A DNA stretch of 64,000 nt from Bradyrhizobium sp. CCGE-LA001. GTDB lineage: Bacteria; Pseudomonadota; Alphaproteobacteria; Rhizobiales; Xanthobacteraceae. The notes below the pieces were generated by a model that saw only the letters and a list, made by a program, of their open reading frames with translations, was not told the origin of the DNA and searched no databases. Positions 52,284-61,419 of the stretch are shown here, one piece after another. The DNA lies in assembly GCF_000296215.2 (NCBI RefSeq), contig NZ_CP013949.1, positions 2,225,501 to 2,289,500 of the forward strand, given 5' to 3'. The position numbers and the translations under genes were made by a program. Each line of letters begins with the position of its first letter. Positions within the stretch are counted from its first letter, which is position 1.

Positions 52284-53675
52284 TTACAATTGGCGCAGCA
52301 GAAATTCGTAGAACTTCGGGTTGTCGGCTCGTGCGATGTTGATCCGGATGGCTCTGGCGAGTGAGCTGTTCTTGTCCAGGCAGAACAAGCTTCCGGGCGC
52401 GATGAAGATGCTTTCCTTCGCGCCGTCGCGCGCAAGTTTCATGTCGTCCACGCCTTCCGGGAGCAGCAGATAGACGTAGTAGCCAGCCTTGGCACTTGAA
52501 AAGATCCGATGGCCTGTCCGCATCAGATCGGCCTGAACCCGGCTCGCCGCCGCTTCGGTCCGTTGCCCGAGTCTCTTTAGATGCCGGTCGTAGTGGCCTT
52601 CTGCGAGCAGGCGGTGGAGCAGGCGTTCGACATGGCCCGAGCTGTTGACCGTGGTCAGCATCTTGAGCTCCGCGAGCGTCGCAATGCGATCGCTGCGGGC
52701 TGCTATGAAACCGGACCTAAGGCTCGCCGATAGTGTTTTCGAGAAAGTCCCGATGGATATGACATTGTCGAGTTGGTCGAGCGTGGCCAGCCGGTTGACC
52801 GTGCCGAGGGGGAGGTCGGCAAACGGATCGTCTTCGACGATCACGAGGTTCGATCGCGCGGCCGCGTTGAGCACTGCATGTGCCGCAGGCAGGGTGATCG
52901 AGCCGCCGGTCGGATTGTGACCGATCGACTGCGTGAAGAACAGCTTCGGGCGCTCGGTTTGTATCTTGGCCGTGAGGTCGTCGACATCGGGTCCCTCCGG
53001 CGTCCGGCGGACGCCGACGATCCGGACCTGCGCCAATGTGAGTTTTGCGAACAGCGGATAATAGCCGGGCTCGTCGACCAGCACGGTATCGCCTCGTGAC
53101 AGCATCGCTCGGATCACGAGGTCCAGCGCATGGTTTGCGCCGAAGGTCAGCAGCAGTCCATCGTCCTTGACGGAAACCTGCTGCGCCTGCAGACGTGATG
53201 CGATCTGCTGTCTGAGCGGAAGGAAACCGAGCGCTGATCCATAGGCATCGGCGTCAGCCGGCAGCATCCGCCCGTTGCTGCCGAGATAGCGCTTGATCTC
53301 GGAGTGCTCGGTCCACGATGCGGGCGGCCGCCCATCGCCGACCCGGATCTCGAAGTTCTGCGAGAGCTGCGCGTTCAGCAGCGAAGCGATATCGACGGCT
53401 TCCGAGACGTGCTTTGGTCTTCCGCCGTCGTCGCCGCGATAGGTTATGACGAAGCCTGATCCCGCTTTGGCGGTGATGAGCCGATCGAGCACCAGTCGAT
53501 CATAAGCTTCAACGACCGTATTCTTGGAAACCTTGAATCCTGCGGCCGCCTTTCTGATCGAGGGCAGGCGGGCCCCTTCGGGCAACGCTCCGGATAGGAT
53601 CTGCGCCCGTAGCCGATTGGCCAATCCGCCGGCGAGGGTCGCTCCGCGGTCGCGTTCATTCGGCGCTCGCGCCAC
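52284..53675 (-). CDS. MocR-type GntR/aminotransferase-fold transcriptional regulator
   Basis: 463 residues. N-terminal GntR winged helix: LANRLRAQILSGALPEGARL, PSIRKAAAGFKVSKNTVVEA, YDRLVLDRLITAKAGSGFVI. Then a fold-type I aminotransferase domain with FGANHALDLVIRAML, DEPGYYPLFAKL, SIGHNPTGGSITLPAAH, VEDDPFADLP and the PLP lysine in SIGTFSKTLSASLRSGF. Such regulators sense amino-group compounds or PLP. I take GTG 53675 because GGAGA lies 8 bases upstream and the ACAGTA boxes fall before it; an in-frame ATG at 53801 would include that promoter. It is divergent from the HMG-CoA reductase gene and is the likely regulator of it. Confidence 0.85.
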   Translation of the reverse strand: MARAPNERDRGATLAGGLANRLRAQILSGALPEGARLPSIRKAAAGFKVSKNTVVEAYDRLVLDRLITAKAGSGFVITYRGDDGGRPKHVSEAVDIASLLNAQLSQNFEIRVGDGRPPASWTEHSEIKRYLGSNGRMLPADADAYGSALGFLPLRQQIASRLQAQQVSVKDDGLLLTFGANHALDLVIRAMLSRGDTVLVDEPGYYPLFAKLTLAQVRIVGVRRTPEGPDVDDLTAKIQTERPKLFFTQSIGHNPTGGSITLPAAHAVLNAAARSNLVIVEDDPFADLPLGTVNRLATLDQLDNVISIGTFSKTLSASLRSGFIAARSDRIATLAELKMLTTVNSSGHVERLLHRLLAEGHYDRHLKRLGQRTEAAASRVQADLMRTGHRIFSSAKAGYYVYLLLPEGVDDMKLARDGAKESIFIAPGSLFCLDKNSSLARAIRINIARADNPKFYEFLLRQL

Positions 53676-53690
53676 GCAATGTCTCCAGAT

Positions 53691-53857
53691 GGGTACAGTA
53701 TCTGACGGTCGCTCGGCGGTGTACCCATGAGGAGACAGTAACCAGATGCTGCCCGACGATTCAATGAGGAAGTCCGGGCCGGAATGCTTGCCGGAGGGCA
53801 CCCGGAGTGGAAGTCGTTGGCATGGCCTGAAGGGTACAGTTGCGGACAGTATCTTGA
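53691..53857. promoter_or_regulatory. Iterated ACAGTA boxes in the mocR / HMG-CoA reductase promoter
   Basis: GGGTACAGTATCTGAC (53691-53706), GACAGTAACC (53734-53743), GGGTACAGT (53832-53840) and GGACAGTATCTTGA (53844-53857) are same-strand repeats; GTACCC at 53721-53726 is an inverted half. MocR regulators commonly bind direct repeats in a divergent promoter. Assignment of these boxes to this MocR is inference. Confidence 0.5.
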
Positions 53858-53932
53858 AATTGTCTCTTTTGACCGCAATGCGATGCTGCCTAACGTCGTG
53901 CCAACCTAGAACTCTTGTTGGGAGGCGCGGCG

Positions 53933-55246
53933 ATGGCCGGAGGACCCGAGGTGGGCAAGCGGCCCAGGCAGATCAACTCGCGATTGGAGAACCTTCGCAA
54001 CCTCTCGCCCGCGCAGCGGCTGGGGCGCGTGACCGAGGCGACGTCACTTGGCGAAGTCGAGAGCAAGGCATTTAGCGCCGGCACGCTGCCGGTCGAACTC
54101 GCCAATGGCATGATAGAGAACGTCATCGGCACCTTCGAACTGCCTGTCGGCATCGCAACAAACTTCACGGTGAACGGCCGCGACTATCTGGTTCCGATGG
54201 CCATCGAGGAGCCCTCGGTCGTCGCCGCCGCCTCCTACATGGCGCGCATTGCCCGCAAATGCGGCGGCTTCCACACCTCCAGCACCGGTCCGATCATGCG
54301 CGCACAGGTGCAGGTGCTCGGCGTGACCGATGTCCACGGCGCCCGCGCGCGGGTACTGAAGGAGCGCTCGGGCATCATCGAGGCTGCCAACGCCAGGGAC
54401 AAGGTGCTGATCTCGCTCGGCGGCGGCTGCCGCGACATCGAGGTTCACATCTTCGAGGAGACGCCGGTCGGCCCGATGCTCGCCGTGCATCTCATCGTCG
54501 ACGTTCGCGATGCGATGGGTGCCAACACAGTCAATACGATGGCAGAGACGGTCGCGCCGATCGTCGAGCGGATTACCGGCGGCACGGTGCGCCTGCGCAT
54601 CCTTTCGAACTATGCGGATCTACGCATCGCCCGCGCCATGGTATCGGTGACGCCGGAGGCGCTGAACACAGATGAATACAGCGGCGAGCGCGTCGCGCGC
54701 GGCATCGTCGAGGCGTGCGCCTTCGCGATTGTCGACCCCTACCGTGCCGCGACCCACAATAAGGGCATCATGAACGGTGTCGATCCGGTCGTCGTGGCCA
54801 CCGGCAACGACTGGCGTGCGATCGAGGCGGGCGCCCATGTTTGGGCTTCACGCTCCGGCCGCTATACGTCGCTCTCCAACTGGGAAATCGATAACAAGGG
54901 CAACCTCGTCGGCACGCTGGAAATGCCGATGGCGCTCGGGCTCGTCGGCGGCGCCACCAAGACACATCCCGCCGCGCGCGCTGCGCTGAAGATCCTGAAC
55001 GTGCAGAGTGCACAGGAACTGGCGGAGGTCACCGTCGCGGTCGGGCTCGCCCAGAACATGGGCGCGCTCCGCGCGCTTGCGACCGAGGGTATCCAGAAAG
55101 GGCACATGGCGCTCCACGCCAGGAACATCGCGATCGTTGCAGGGGCCGAGGGCGATGAGATCGAGAAGGTCGCGGCGGCGCTCGCCGCCGATCACGACGT
55201 GCGCGTCGATCGCGCCAGGGAGGTTTTGGAAAAGTTGCGTTCGTGA
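53933..55246 (+). CDS. mvaA: Hydroxymethylglutaryl-CoA reductase, degradative (class II)
   Basis: 437 residues, closely following Pseudomonas mevalonii HMG-CoA reductase, which oxidises mevalonate to HMG-CoA with NAD. Seen: ANGMIENVIGTFELPVGIAT, LVPMAIEEPSVVAAASYMAR (catalytic Glu), GGCRDIEVHIFEETPVGPML, VDVRDAMGANTVNTMAETVA (nucleotide-binding), RAATHNKGIMNGVDPVVVAT (catalytic Lys), GNDWRAIEAGAH (catalytic Asp) and GIQKGHMALHARNIAIVAGA (catalytic His). In P. mevalonii the partner is HMG-CoA lyase; none is seen here, and a CoA-transferase gene follows instead. GGGAGG lies 7 bases before ATG 53933; an in-frame TTG at 53915 lies before it. Confidence 0.93.
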   Translation: MAGGPEVGKRPRQINSRLENLRNLSPAQRLGRVTEATSLGEVESKAFSAGTLPVELANGMIENVIGTFELPVGIATNFTVNGRDYLVPMAIEEPSVVAAASYMARIARKCGGFHTSSTGPIMRAQVQVLGVTDVHGARARVLKERSGIIEAANARDKVLISLGGGCRDIEVHIFEETPVGPMLAVHLIVDVRDAMGANTVNTMAETVAPIVERITGGTVRLRILSNYADLRIARAMVSVTPEALNTDEYSGERVARGIVEACAFAIVDPYRAATHNKGIMNGVDPVVVATGNDWRAIEAGAHVWASRSGRYTSLSNWEIDNKGNLVGTLEMPMALGLVGGATKTHPAARAALKILNVQSAQELAEVTVAVGLAQNMGALRALATEGIQKGHMALHARNIAIVAGAEGDEIEKVAAALAADHDVRVDRAREVLEKLRS

Positions 55247-55252
55247 GGTGGC

Positions 55253-55277
55253 AATGCCTGCATGACGTGCAGGCATT
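55253..55277 (+). terminator. Hairpin after HMG-CoA reductase
   Basis: 10-bp perfect stem AATGCCTGCA (55253-55262) / TGCAGGCATT (55268-55277) with TGACG loop, starting 7 bases after the stop. Only a short T-run, so a probable but not certain terminator. Confidence 0.6.
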
Positions 55278-55347
55278 TCGTCGCCTCGACCTGTGGGCTC
55301 GAAAATGTATCTTCGCTGCTCACGCCCTCTAAGCGAGATCGCGCCCC

Positions 55348-56613
55348 ATGCCGGTGGCCGTTCGCGGAGGCTGGGAGGATGACTTGAACAAAGAAAACAC
55401 GAGCGGCCTCGCCGCGCGCAGCGGCCCTCTGAAGAACGTCGTGGTTCTCGACGTCACGCGCGTCGTCGCAGGCCCGTTCTGCGCGATGCTGTTGGCCGAC
55501 CTCGGCGCCACCGTGATCAAGGTCGAGCATCCTGGCGACCCGGATTACGCCAGGACGTTTCCGCCCTTTGTCGGCGATGAGCAACTCAGCGCGTTCTTCA
55601 CGCAGTTCAACCGCAACAAGCAGGGGATCACGCTCAATCTCAAGTCCGATGACGGCAAGGCGCTGTTGAAAAGACTGGTGCGCAAAGCCGATGTCCTGAT
55701 CGAGAATTTCCGTCCCGGCACCATGGATAAGCTGGGCCTCGGCTATGATGTGCTGCGCGCGGAAAACCCGAGACTTATCTACACCGCCATCAGCGGCTTT
55801 GGGCGCACCGGTCCAAACTCATCCAAACCCGCTTATGACAATACCGGGCAGGCGGCTGGTGGATTGTGGTCGATGAACGGCTATGCCGACATGCCTCCGG
55901 TCCGCGTCGGGACCATCATCGGTGATCTCGCCGCTTCGCTGTATGCAGCCATTGGAACACTCGCGGCGCTCCGCGAGGCCGAGACCTCGGGCAACGGTCA
56001 GGTCGTCGACGTCTCGCAGCAGGATTCGGTCCTGACGCTGACCGAGAATGCGGTGGTCCGCTATACCGCGGAAAAGGACGTGGCTTCGCCACTCGGCAAC
56101 GATCATCCGTTCGTGCGGCCCTATGGGCAGTTTCCCTGCAAGGACGGCTATGTCTTCTTTGGCGGCTACACCGACAAGTTCTGGGCGATCACCTGCACGC
56201 TGTTCGGCGAGCCCGAACGTGCGAGCGATCCGGACATTGACACGATGGAGAAGCGGTTCGATCGGACCGTCGCCGAGACCAAGGTGAAGCCGCTGCTGGA
56301 ACGCTGGTTCAGCCGGTACACCAAGGCCGAGCTCGAGGAGATGGCGGGCGACAAGATCCCGCTCAGCGCGATCAAGACCATCGCCGAGGTGGTCGAAGAC
56401 CCTCACATCGCCGCGCGCAACATGATCGTCAACGTTCCCGTGGCGGGGAAGCTGATCGGCATGTTCGGCCAGCCGATCAAGCTGTCTGGAGGGGAGCCAA
56501 CGTCGTTCGACAAGGCGCCCTTGCCCGGGGAGCATAATGCCGAGATTCTCGCACGCCTGGCGAACGTGACGCCTGACGAGCTCGTGCGTCTCAAGGCTTC
56601 GGGAGCGATTTGA
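55348..56613 (+). CDS. CaiB/BaiF-family (type III) CoA-transferase
   Basis: 421 residues. Seen: GPLKNVVVLDVTRVVAGPFC, ADLGATVIKVEHPGDPDYAR with the covalent-intermediate Asp expected in the GTIIGDLAASLYAAIGTLAA segment, LNLKSDDGKALLKRLVRKAD, VLIENFRPGTMDKLGLGYDV, ISGFGRTGP and DNTGQAAGGLWSMNGYADMP. These enzymes move CoA between acids; human SUGCT (succinate-hydroxymethylglutarate CoA-transferase) belongs to this family, notable next to an HMG-CoA reductase. A TTG at 55384 has a much better ribosome site (GGGAGG 5 bases upstream) than ATG 55348 and may be the true start, giving 409 residues. The stop overlaps the next gene by one base. Confidence 0.88.
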   Translation: MPVAVRGGWEDDLNKENTSGLAARSGPLKNVVVLDVTRVVAGPFCAMLLADLGATVIKVEHPGDPDYARTFPPFVGDEQLSAFFTQFNRNKQGITLNLKSDDGKALLKRLVRKADVLIENFRPGTMDKLGLGYDVLRAENPRLIYTAISGFGRTGPNSSKPAYDNTGQAAGGLWSMNGYADMPPVRVGTIIGDLAASLYAAIGTLAALREAETSGNGQVVDVSQQDSVLTLTENAVVRYTAEKDVASPLGNDHPFVRPYGQFPCKDGYVFFGGYTDKFWAITCTLFGEPERASDPDIDTMEKRFDRTVAETKVKPLLERWFSRYTKAELEEMAGDKIPLSAIKTIAEVVEDPHIAARNMIVNVPVAGKLIGMFGQPIKLSGGEPTSFDKAPLPGEHNAEILARLANVTPDELVRLKASGAI

Positions 56614-57371
56614 TGTCCATCGATTTCACCCGAGACGGCCACGTCGCCACCGTCAGGATCAATCGGCCGGACAAGCTCAACGCGCTGACACTTGCCATGT
56701 ATGACGATCTCGGCCGCGCGTTCGTCGAAATCAAGGATGACGACGACATTCGCGCGGTGGTGCTGACCGGTGCTGGCGATCGGGCGTTCTGCGTTGGCGC
56801 CGATCTCACGGAATCCATCCCTGCGCTTGCGTCCGATCGCTTCGATATCTCAGAGTGGGATCCGGCGCACATCAAGGTTCCCGGCTTCTTCAAGCCGGTC
56901 GTGAGCGCCATCCGCGGCATGTGCATGGGCGGAGGCTTCGAGATCATGCTGGCAACGGACATACGCATCGCAGCGCGCGGGGCGGTGTTTCAGCTGCCTG
57001 AGCCCAAACACGGTTTCGTCCCGGCTGGCGGCACGCTGGTGCGACTCGTCAGGCAGATCGGGTACGCGCATGCGATGGAGATCATGCTGACGGCGCAGCG
57101 GTTCTCGGCGGACGACATGCTCGCCAGGGGCGTCATCAACCACGTGGTCGACGCCGAAAAGGTCGAGCCGCTGGCCTACGAGCTCGCGGCAAAAATCGCC
57201 GCGCTGAGCCCCGTCGCGATCCAGACCATCAAAGAGGCGGCGCTGACGTTACAGGACTTGCCGCTGACCGAGGCATTCCGCATCGAGGCCGCGCTTGGTC
57301 AGCGTACCTTCACCAGCGAAGATGCCAAAAGAGGCCTTGCCGCGTTCGCGAGCAGGGCGGGCAACAAGTGA
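56613..57371 (+). CDS. Enoyl-CoA hydratase/isomerase family protein
   Basis: 252-residue crotonase-fold protein: VATVRINRPDKLNALTLAMY, VVLTGAGDRAFCVGADLTES (oxyanion hole), IRGMCMGGGFEIMLATDIRI (oxyanion hole, GMCMGGG), AVFQLPEPKHGFVPAGGTLV (a Glu at the usual hydratase position, QLPEPKHG) and ARGVINHVVDAE. The substrate may be a branched enoyl-CoA such as methylglutaconyl-CoA, by context only. ATG 56613 shares a base with the CoA-transferase stop (TGATG) and has GGGAG 7 bases upstream. Confidence 0.9.
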   Translation: MSIDFTRDGHVATVRINRPDKLNALTLAMYDDLGRAFVEIKDDDDIRAVVLTGAGDRAFCVGADLTESIPALASDRFDISEWDPAHIKVPGFFKPVVSAIRGMCMGGGFEIMLATDIRIAARGAVFQLPEPKHGFVPAGGTLVRLVRQIGYAHAMEIMLTAQRFSADDMLARGVINHVVDAEKVEPLAYELAAKIAALSPVAIQTIKEAALTLQDLPLTEAFRIEAALGQRTFTSEDAKRGLAAFASRAGNK

Positions 57372-57430
57372 CACCGCGCGGCCGCTCACCGGCCATGGCA
57401 ACAAGAAGACTACATTGAAAGGGGTAGGGG

Positions 57431-58663
57431 ATGGCACAATCGAAATTCTGTCTGCATTATTTGGCGAGCGCGGCGGCCAGTCTGTTGTTATGCGCGGCTC
57501 CCGCGGTGGCACAGAGCGAGAAGATTTCAGATGGCGTTGTCCGCATCGGGCTGATCGAGGACATGTCGGGGGTCTATGCCGACATTACCGGCAAGGGTGC
57601 CGTGACTGCCGCACAGATGGCAGTCGAGGAATTTGGCGGCAAGGTGCTGGGCATGCCGATCGAGATCGTTTCGGCGGATCACCAGAATAAGCCCGACATT
57701 GCCGCTAACGCCGCTCGCAAATGGTTCGATACCGAGAAGGTCGACGCAATCCTCGATGTCGCATCCTCCTCGCCCGCCTTGGCTGTCCTCGAGATTGCCA
57801 AAGAGAAGAAAAAGATCGTCACACTGAGCTCACCCGGCTCAACCCGGATCACGAACGAAGTCTGCGGGCCCTATGTCGTCCATTGGGCCTACGACACCTT
57901 CGCGATTGCCAACAGCACGGGCAAGGCGCTCGTCGGCCAGGGCTTTGACAGCTGGTACTTCGTGACGGCGGACTATGCCTTCGGCCAGGGCCTTGAAAAG
58001 GACACGGGCGAAGTCGTCACGACCTTGGGCGGCAAGGTGCTGGGCAGCACGAAGCATCCGGTCGGAACGGCAGACTTCGCCTCTGTCTTGCTGACCGCAC
58101 AAGGCTCCAAGGCGAAGGTGGTCGCGCTCGCGAATGCAGGCGGCGATACCATCAACTCGATCAAGCAAGCTGCCGAGTTCGGTCTGACCTCGGGCGGCCA
58201 GAAGCTCGCCGCGCTGGCCGGCTTCATCAACGACGTTCACGGTCTCGGCCTGAAGGAAGCAAAGGGGCTAACGATCACCGAAGCGTCCTATTGGGACATG
58301 AACGATGATACGCGCAAATGGTCGAAGCGCTTCTACGCTACCATGAACGCGATGCCGAATATGCTTCAGACCGGGACTTATTCATCGGTTCTGCATTACC
58401 TCAAGGCGGTCCAGGCCGCGGGCACCGACCGGACCGAGGACGTCATGCAGAAGATGCGGGAACTGCCCATCAACGACGTCTTCTACAAAAACGGCAAGAT
58501 TCGCGAGGACGGCCGCATGGTCCACGATATGTATCTGTTCGAGGTCAAGAAGCCGGAAGAGTCCAAAGCGGCATGGGACTACTACAAGCTGCTCGCCACA
58601 ATCCCGGCAGATCAAGCTTTCCAGCCCCTAGCGCTGTCGCGGTGCCCGCTGATCAAAAAATAG
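57431..58663 (+). CDS. Branched-chain-type ABC substrate-binding protein (orphan, island paralogue)
   Basis: 410 residues with signal peptide (MAQSKFCLHYLASAAASLLL, cleavage after AVAQ). Type I binding domain: VRIGLIEDMSGVYADITGKG, GMPIEIVSADHQNKPDIAAN, ARKWFDTEKVDAILDVASSS, YVVHWAYDTFAIANSTGKAL and SWYFVTADYAFGQGLEKDTG. Same subfamily as the protein at 50607. It follows the hydratase by 59 bases on the same strand, with AAAGGGG before the start, so it is probably the last gene of the CoA-transferase operon. Confidence 0.9.
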   Translation: MAQSKFCLHYLASAAASLLLCAAPAVAQSEKISDGVVRIGLIEDMSGVYADITGKGAVTAAQMAVEEFGGKVLGMPIEIVSADHQNKPDIAANAARKWFDTEKVDAILDVASSSPALAVLEIAKEKKKIVTLSSPGSTRITNEVCGPYVVHWAYDTFAIANSTGKALVGQGFDSWYFVTADYAFGQGLEKDTGEVVTTLGGKVLGSTKHPVGTADFASVLLTAQGSKAKVVALANAGGDTINSIKQAAEFGLTSGGQKLAALAGFINDVHGLGLKEAKGLTITEASYWDMNDDTRKWSKRFYATMNAMPNMLQTGTYSSVLHYLKAVQAAGTDRTEDVMQKMRELPINDVFYKNGKIREDGRMVHDMYLFEVKKPEESKAAWDYYKLLATIPADQAFQPLALSRCPLIKK

Positions 58664-58783
58664 AGCTGAGGTGACTGGAGGACCGGAGCTGTCCATCCGG
58701 CCTTATGATCGGCGGACAGCGTTGGATGATGGAGTGCGCGTGCCGGGCGACTGGTGCGCGCATTCCTGCGAGAAGCCGGCGGC

Positions 58784-59692
58784 CTAGCGCAGCACGACTT
58801 CCTGATCGGTCCAACGGAGATAGTGCCGCGGCGCCGCGCCCAGCTCACGCTTGAACATGGCGGCGAACGCGCTCGGGCTGTCATAACCGACGTCAAGTGC
58901 CACGCACGTCACGGGTTCGCCCGCGCCCAGGCGAGCCAAGGCTTCCAGAAGCCGTACACGCTGGCGCCAGACCGAGAAGCTCTGGCCCGTCTCGCGCCGG
59001 AACAGCCGTGTCAGCGTCCGCCGGCTGAGGCTGCATTTGTCGGCCCAATCGTCGAGAGTGAGGTCGGAGGAGGGGTCGCCGAGCACGGCCTTGCAGATCT
59101 CCGCCAGCCGGGGATCCGGAGGCACCTCCACGTGCAGCGTCACCTCCGGCATGCCTGCGATCTCGGTAAGCAGAAGCTCGAGCAGTTTGCCGTCGCGTCC
59201 ATCCTGGTCGTAGGTCTGCGGCATCCGCACCGCCTCGTCCATCAAGGCTTCAACCAGCGAGGATGCGCGAATCAGGCGGCATGTCTCCGACGTCTCTCGC
59301 CGGCGATCAGGCGTGACATAGATCGTCTGGGCCTCGACTTCACCCCAGGCCCGCGACTGATGTACGACGCCGGCCGGAATCCATAGACCATGCCCGGGTG
59401 GGACCACGAAATGACCACGTTCGGTCATCATGGCCGTGACGCCCGCGATCTGCAGGATGAACTGGTCACGTCGGTGCGAATGCCGCGTGCTGGTGCTCTC
59501 GTTCGGATAGGTTGCGGTCATCGCGGCGACCGGGCGCGCGATCGTCTGAAGATGTCCTGCATAGTTTGCTGCTGCTGTCGGGCCCGCCTGTTTATTGCAG
59601 GCGCGCAATTCGCCAGTGACATCTCGCCGCGCTACGACTTTCACGTGTCGTGAACTCCCTGATAAGGTCCTTTTCGCAAGGCTCTTATGCAT
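58784..59692 (-). CDS. AraC-family transcriptional regulator with cupin sensor domain
   Basis: 302 residues. N-terminal cupin (RHSHRRDQFILQIAGVTAMM, GHFVVPPGHGLWIPAGVVHQ), then the paired AraC helix-turn-helices: LTLDDWADKCSLSRRTLTRL, FRRETGQSFSVWRQRVRLLE, AGEPVTCVALDVGYDSPSAF, AAMFKRELGAAPRHYLRW. Likely a one-component regulator of the divergent importer at 59842. The start is uncertain: ATG 59692 has a poor ribosome site, while GTG 59644 (VKVVARRD) has GGGAG 10 bases upstream. Confidence 0.86.
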   Translation of the reverse strand: MHKSLAKRTLSGSSRHVKVVARRDVTGELRACNKQAGPTAAANYAGHLQTIARPVAAMTATYPNESTSTRHSHRRDQFILQIAGVTAMMTERGHFVVPPGHGLWIPAGVVHQSRAWGEVEAQTIYVTPDRRRETSETCRLIRASSLVEALMDEAVRMPQTYDQDGRDGKLLELLLTEIAGMPEVTLHVEVPPDPRLAEICKAVLGDPSSDLTLDDWADKCSLSRRTLTRLFRRETGQSFSVWRQRVRLLEALARLGAGEPVTCVALDVGYDSPSAFAAMFKRELGAAPRHYLRWTDQEVVLR

Positions 59693-59841
59693 CTTCCAGG
59701 CCAGATATGGCCCGGTCGCGATGATTATTGTCCTCCATCAGGTAGCGCGGGACAGCGGGTTTGGCAACAATGCGCCGCCCGCGATATTCGTCCGAACTGA
59801 ATGCGAGGCTTGGTCAGTCGATATGCGACACGGAGAGCTCG

Positions 59842-61419
59842 ATGAACAGACGCGAATTCACCCAGGCGATGTTGGCCGCTGGTGCCGCCATTCCGTTCGG
59901 CATCACCCGCGCAGCCGGCCGGGCCCGCGGTGGAACGCTCAACACCATCATCCAACCCGAGCCGCCACTGCTAGTGACCGCCTTCAACCAGCAGCAGCCG
60001 ACGCTGACGCTAGGCGGCAAGATCTACGAGAGCCTGCTCAAATACGGCGCCGATCTCAAGCCAATGCCCGGCATGGCGCAGTCCTGGGAGATTTCGCCTG
60101 ATGGCCTGACCTATACGTTCAAGCTGTTTCCTAATATCACCTTCCACGACGGCAAGCCCATGACGTCCGAAGACGTCGTGTTCAGCTGCATGAAGGTGCT
60201 GACCGAGACCCATCCGCGCGCGCGGCAGAACTTCGCCCGCGTCGCCTCCGCCGAAGCGCCGGATCCGCTCACCGTCGTGTTCAAGTTGAAGCAGCCCTTC
60301 GCGCCGTTCCTCGGCTGCTTCGACTGCACGTCGGCGCCAATCGTACCCAAGCACATCTATGAAGGCACCGATTTCCGCAAGAATCCGCTGAACGACAAGG
60401 CAATCGGCACTGGCCCGTTCAAGCTGAAGGAATGGGTGCGCGGCTCGCACGTCCATCTGGTGCGGCACGAGGGCTATTATCTGAAGGACCAGCCCTATCT
60501 CGACGAGATCATCTATCGGATCATTCCGGACTCGGCCTCGCGCGCTCTGGCGCTTGAGAACGGCACGGTGCAACTCGTGCAATGGACAGACATCGAGTTC
60601 TTCGACGTGCAGCGCTTCAAGGCGCAGAAGAACCTCGAAGTCACCACCAAGGGCTATGAATATTTCGCGCCGCACCAGTGGCTCGAGATGAACAACCGTA
60701 TCGCGCCGATGAACGACAAGCGGTTCCGCCAGGCGGTGATGCACCTGATCGATCGTGACGCGCTCGCCAAGCGCGTCTATTTCGGCAACGCCAAGGTTGC
60801 GACCGGCCCGATCTCGTCCAAGACGAAGTTCTATGACGGCAAGGTCAAGCGGTACGATTATTCGATCGATAAGGCCAAGGCGCTGCTCGACGAGATGGGG
60901 CTGAAGCCCGATGCCAGCGGCAAGCGTGCTGAGATCAAATACGTCGTGCCGCCCTACGGTGAATCTTACCAGCGCGCCGGCGAATTCTTCCGCCAGAGCT
61001 TTGCCCGTGTCGGCATTGATCTCGTCCTTGTCGGCACCGACATGGCGGGCTGGGCCGAGAAGGTGGGCAATTGGGACTATGAGATGACCCAAAACCTGCT
61101 CTATCAGCTTGGCGACCCTGCACTCGGTGTCTCTCGCACTTACGTGTCGTCGAACATCAAGAAGGGCATTCTGTTCTCGAATACGCAGGGCTACTCTAAT
61201 CCCGAGGTGGACAAGCTGTTCGACGAAGCTGCGGTCACGCTCGACGAGGCCAAGCGCCAGGAACTGTATTCCAAGGTCCAGCAGATATTGGTCGAAGACG
61301 TGCCGGTCGCCTGGACGCTCGAACTCGAATATCCGATCATCTACGACAAGGCGTTCAAGAACATCGTATCGACCGGCATCGGGTCGCATGAGACCTTCGG
61401 AGCGGTCTACAAATCGTGA
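59842..61419 (+). CDS. Family 5 ABC substrate-binding protein (peptide/nickel/opine type)
   Basis: 525 residues. MNRREFTQAMLAAGAAIPFG is a Tat signal. The family 5 binding domain follows: GGTLNTIIQPEPPLLVTAFN, LTYTFKLFPNITFHDGKPMT (the SBP_bac_5 signature), SEDVVFSCMKVL, KAIGTGPFKLKEWVRGSHVH and LIDRDALAKRVYFGNAKVAT. Ligands range from peptides to opines and metal complexes. ATG 59842 has GGAGAG upstream and heads a four-gene operon with overlaps throughout. Confidence 0.9.
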   Translation: MNRREFTQAMLAAGAAIPFGITRAAGRARGGTLNTIIQPEPPLLVTAFNQQQPTLTLGGKIYESLLKYGADLKPMPGMAQSWEISPDGLTYTFKLFPNITFHDGKPMTSEDVVFSCMKVLTETHPRARQNFARVASAEAPDPLTVVFKLKQPFAPFLGCFDCTSAPIVPKHIYEGTDFRKNPLNDKAIGTGPFKLKEWVRGSHVHLVRHEGYYLKDQPYLDEIIYRIIPDSASRALALENGTVQLVQWTDIEFFDVQRFKAQKNLEVTTKGYEYFAPHQWLEMNNRIAPMNDKRFRQAVMHLIDRDALAKRVYFGNAKVATGPISSKTKFYDGKVKRYDYSIDKAKALLDEMGLKPDASGKRAEIKYVVPPYGESYQRAGEFFRQSFARVGIDLVLVGTDMAGWAEKVGNWDYEMTQNLLYQLGDPALGVSRTYVSSNIKKGILFSNTQGYSNPEVDKLFDEAAVTLDEAKRQELYSKVQQILVEDVPVAWTLELEYPIIYDKAFKNIVSTGIGSHETFGAVYKS

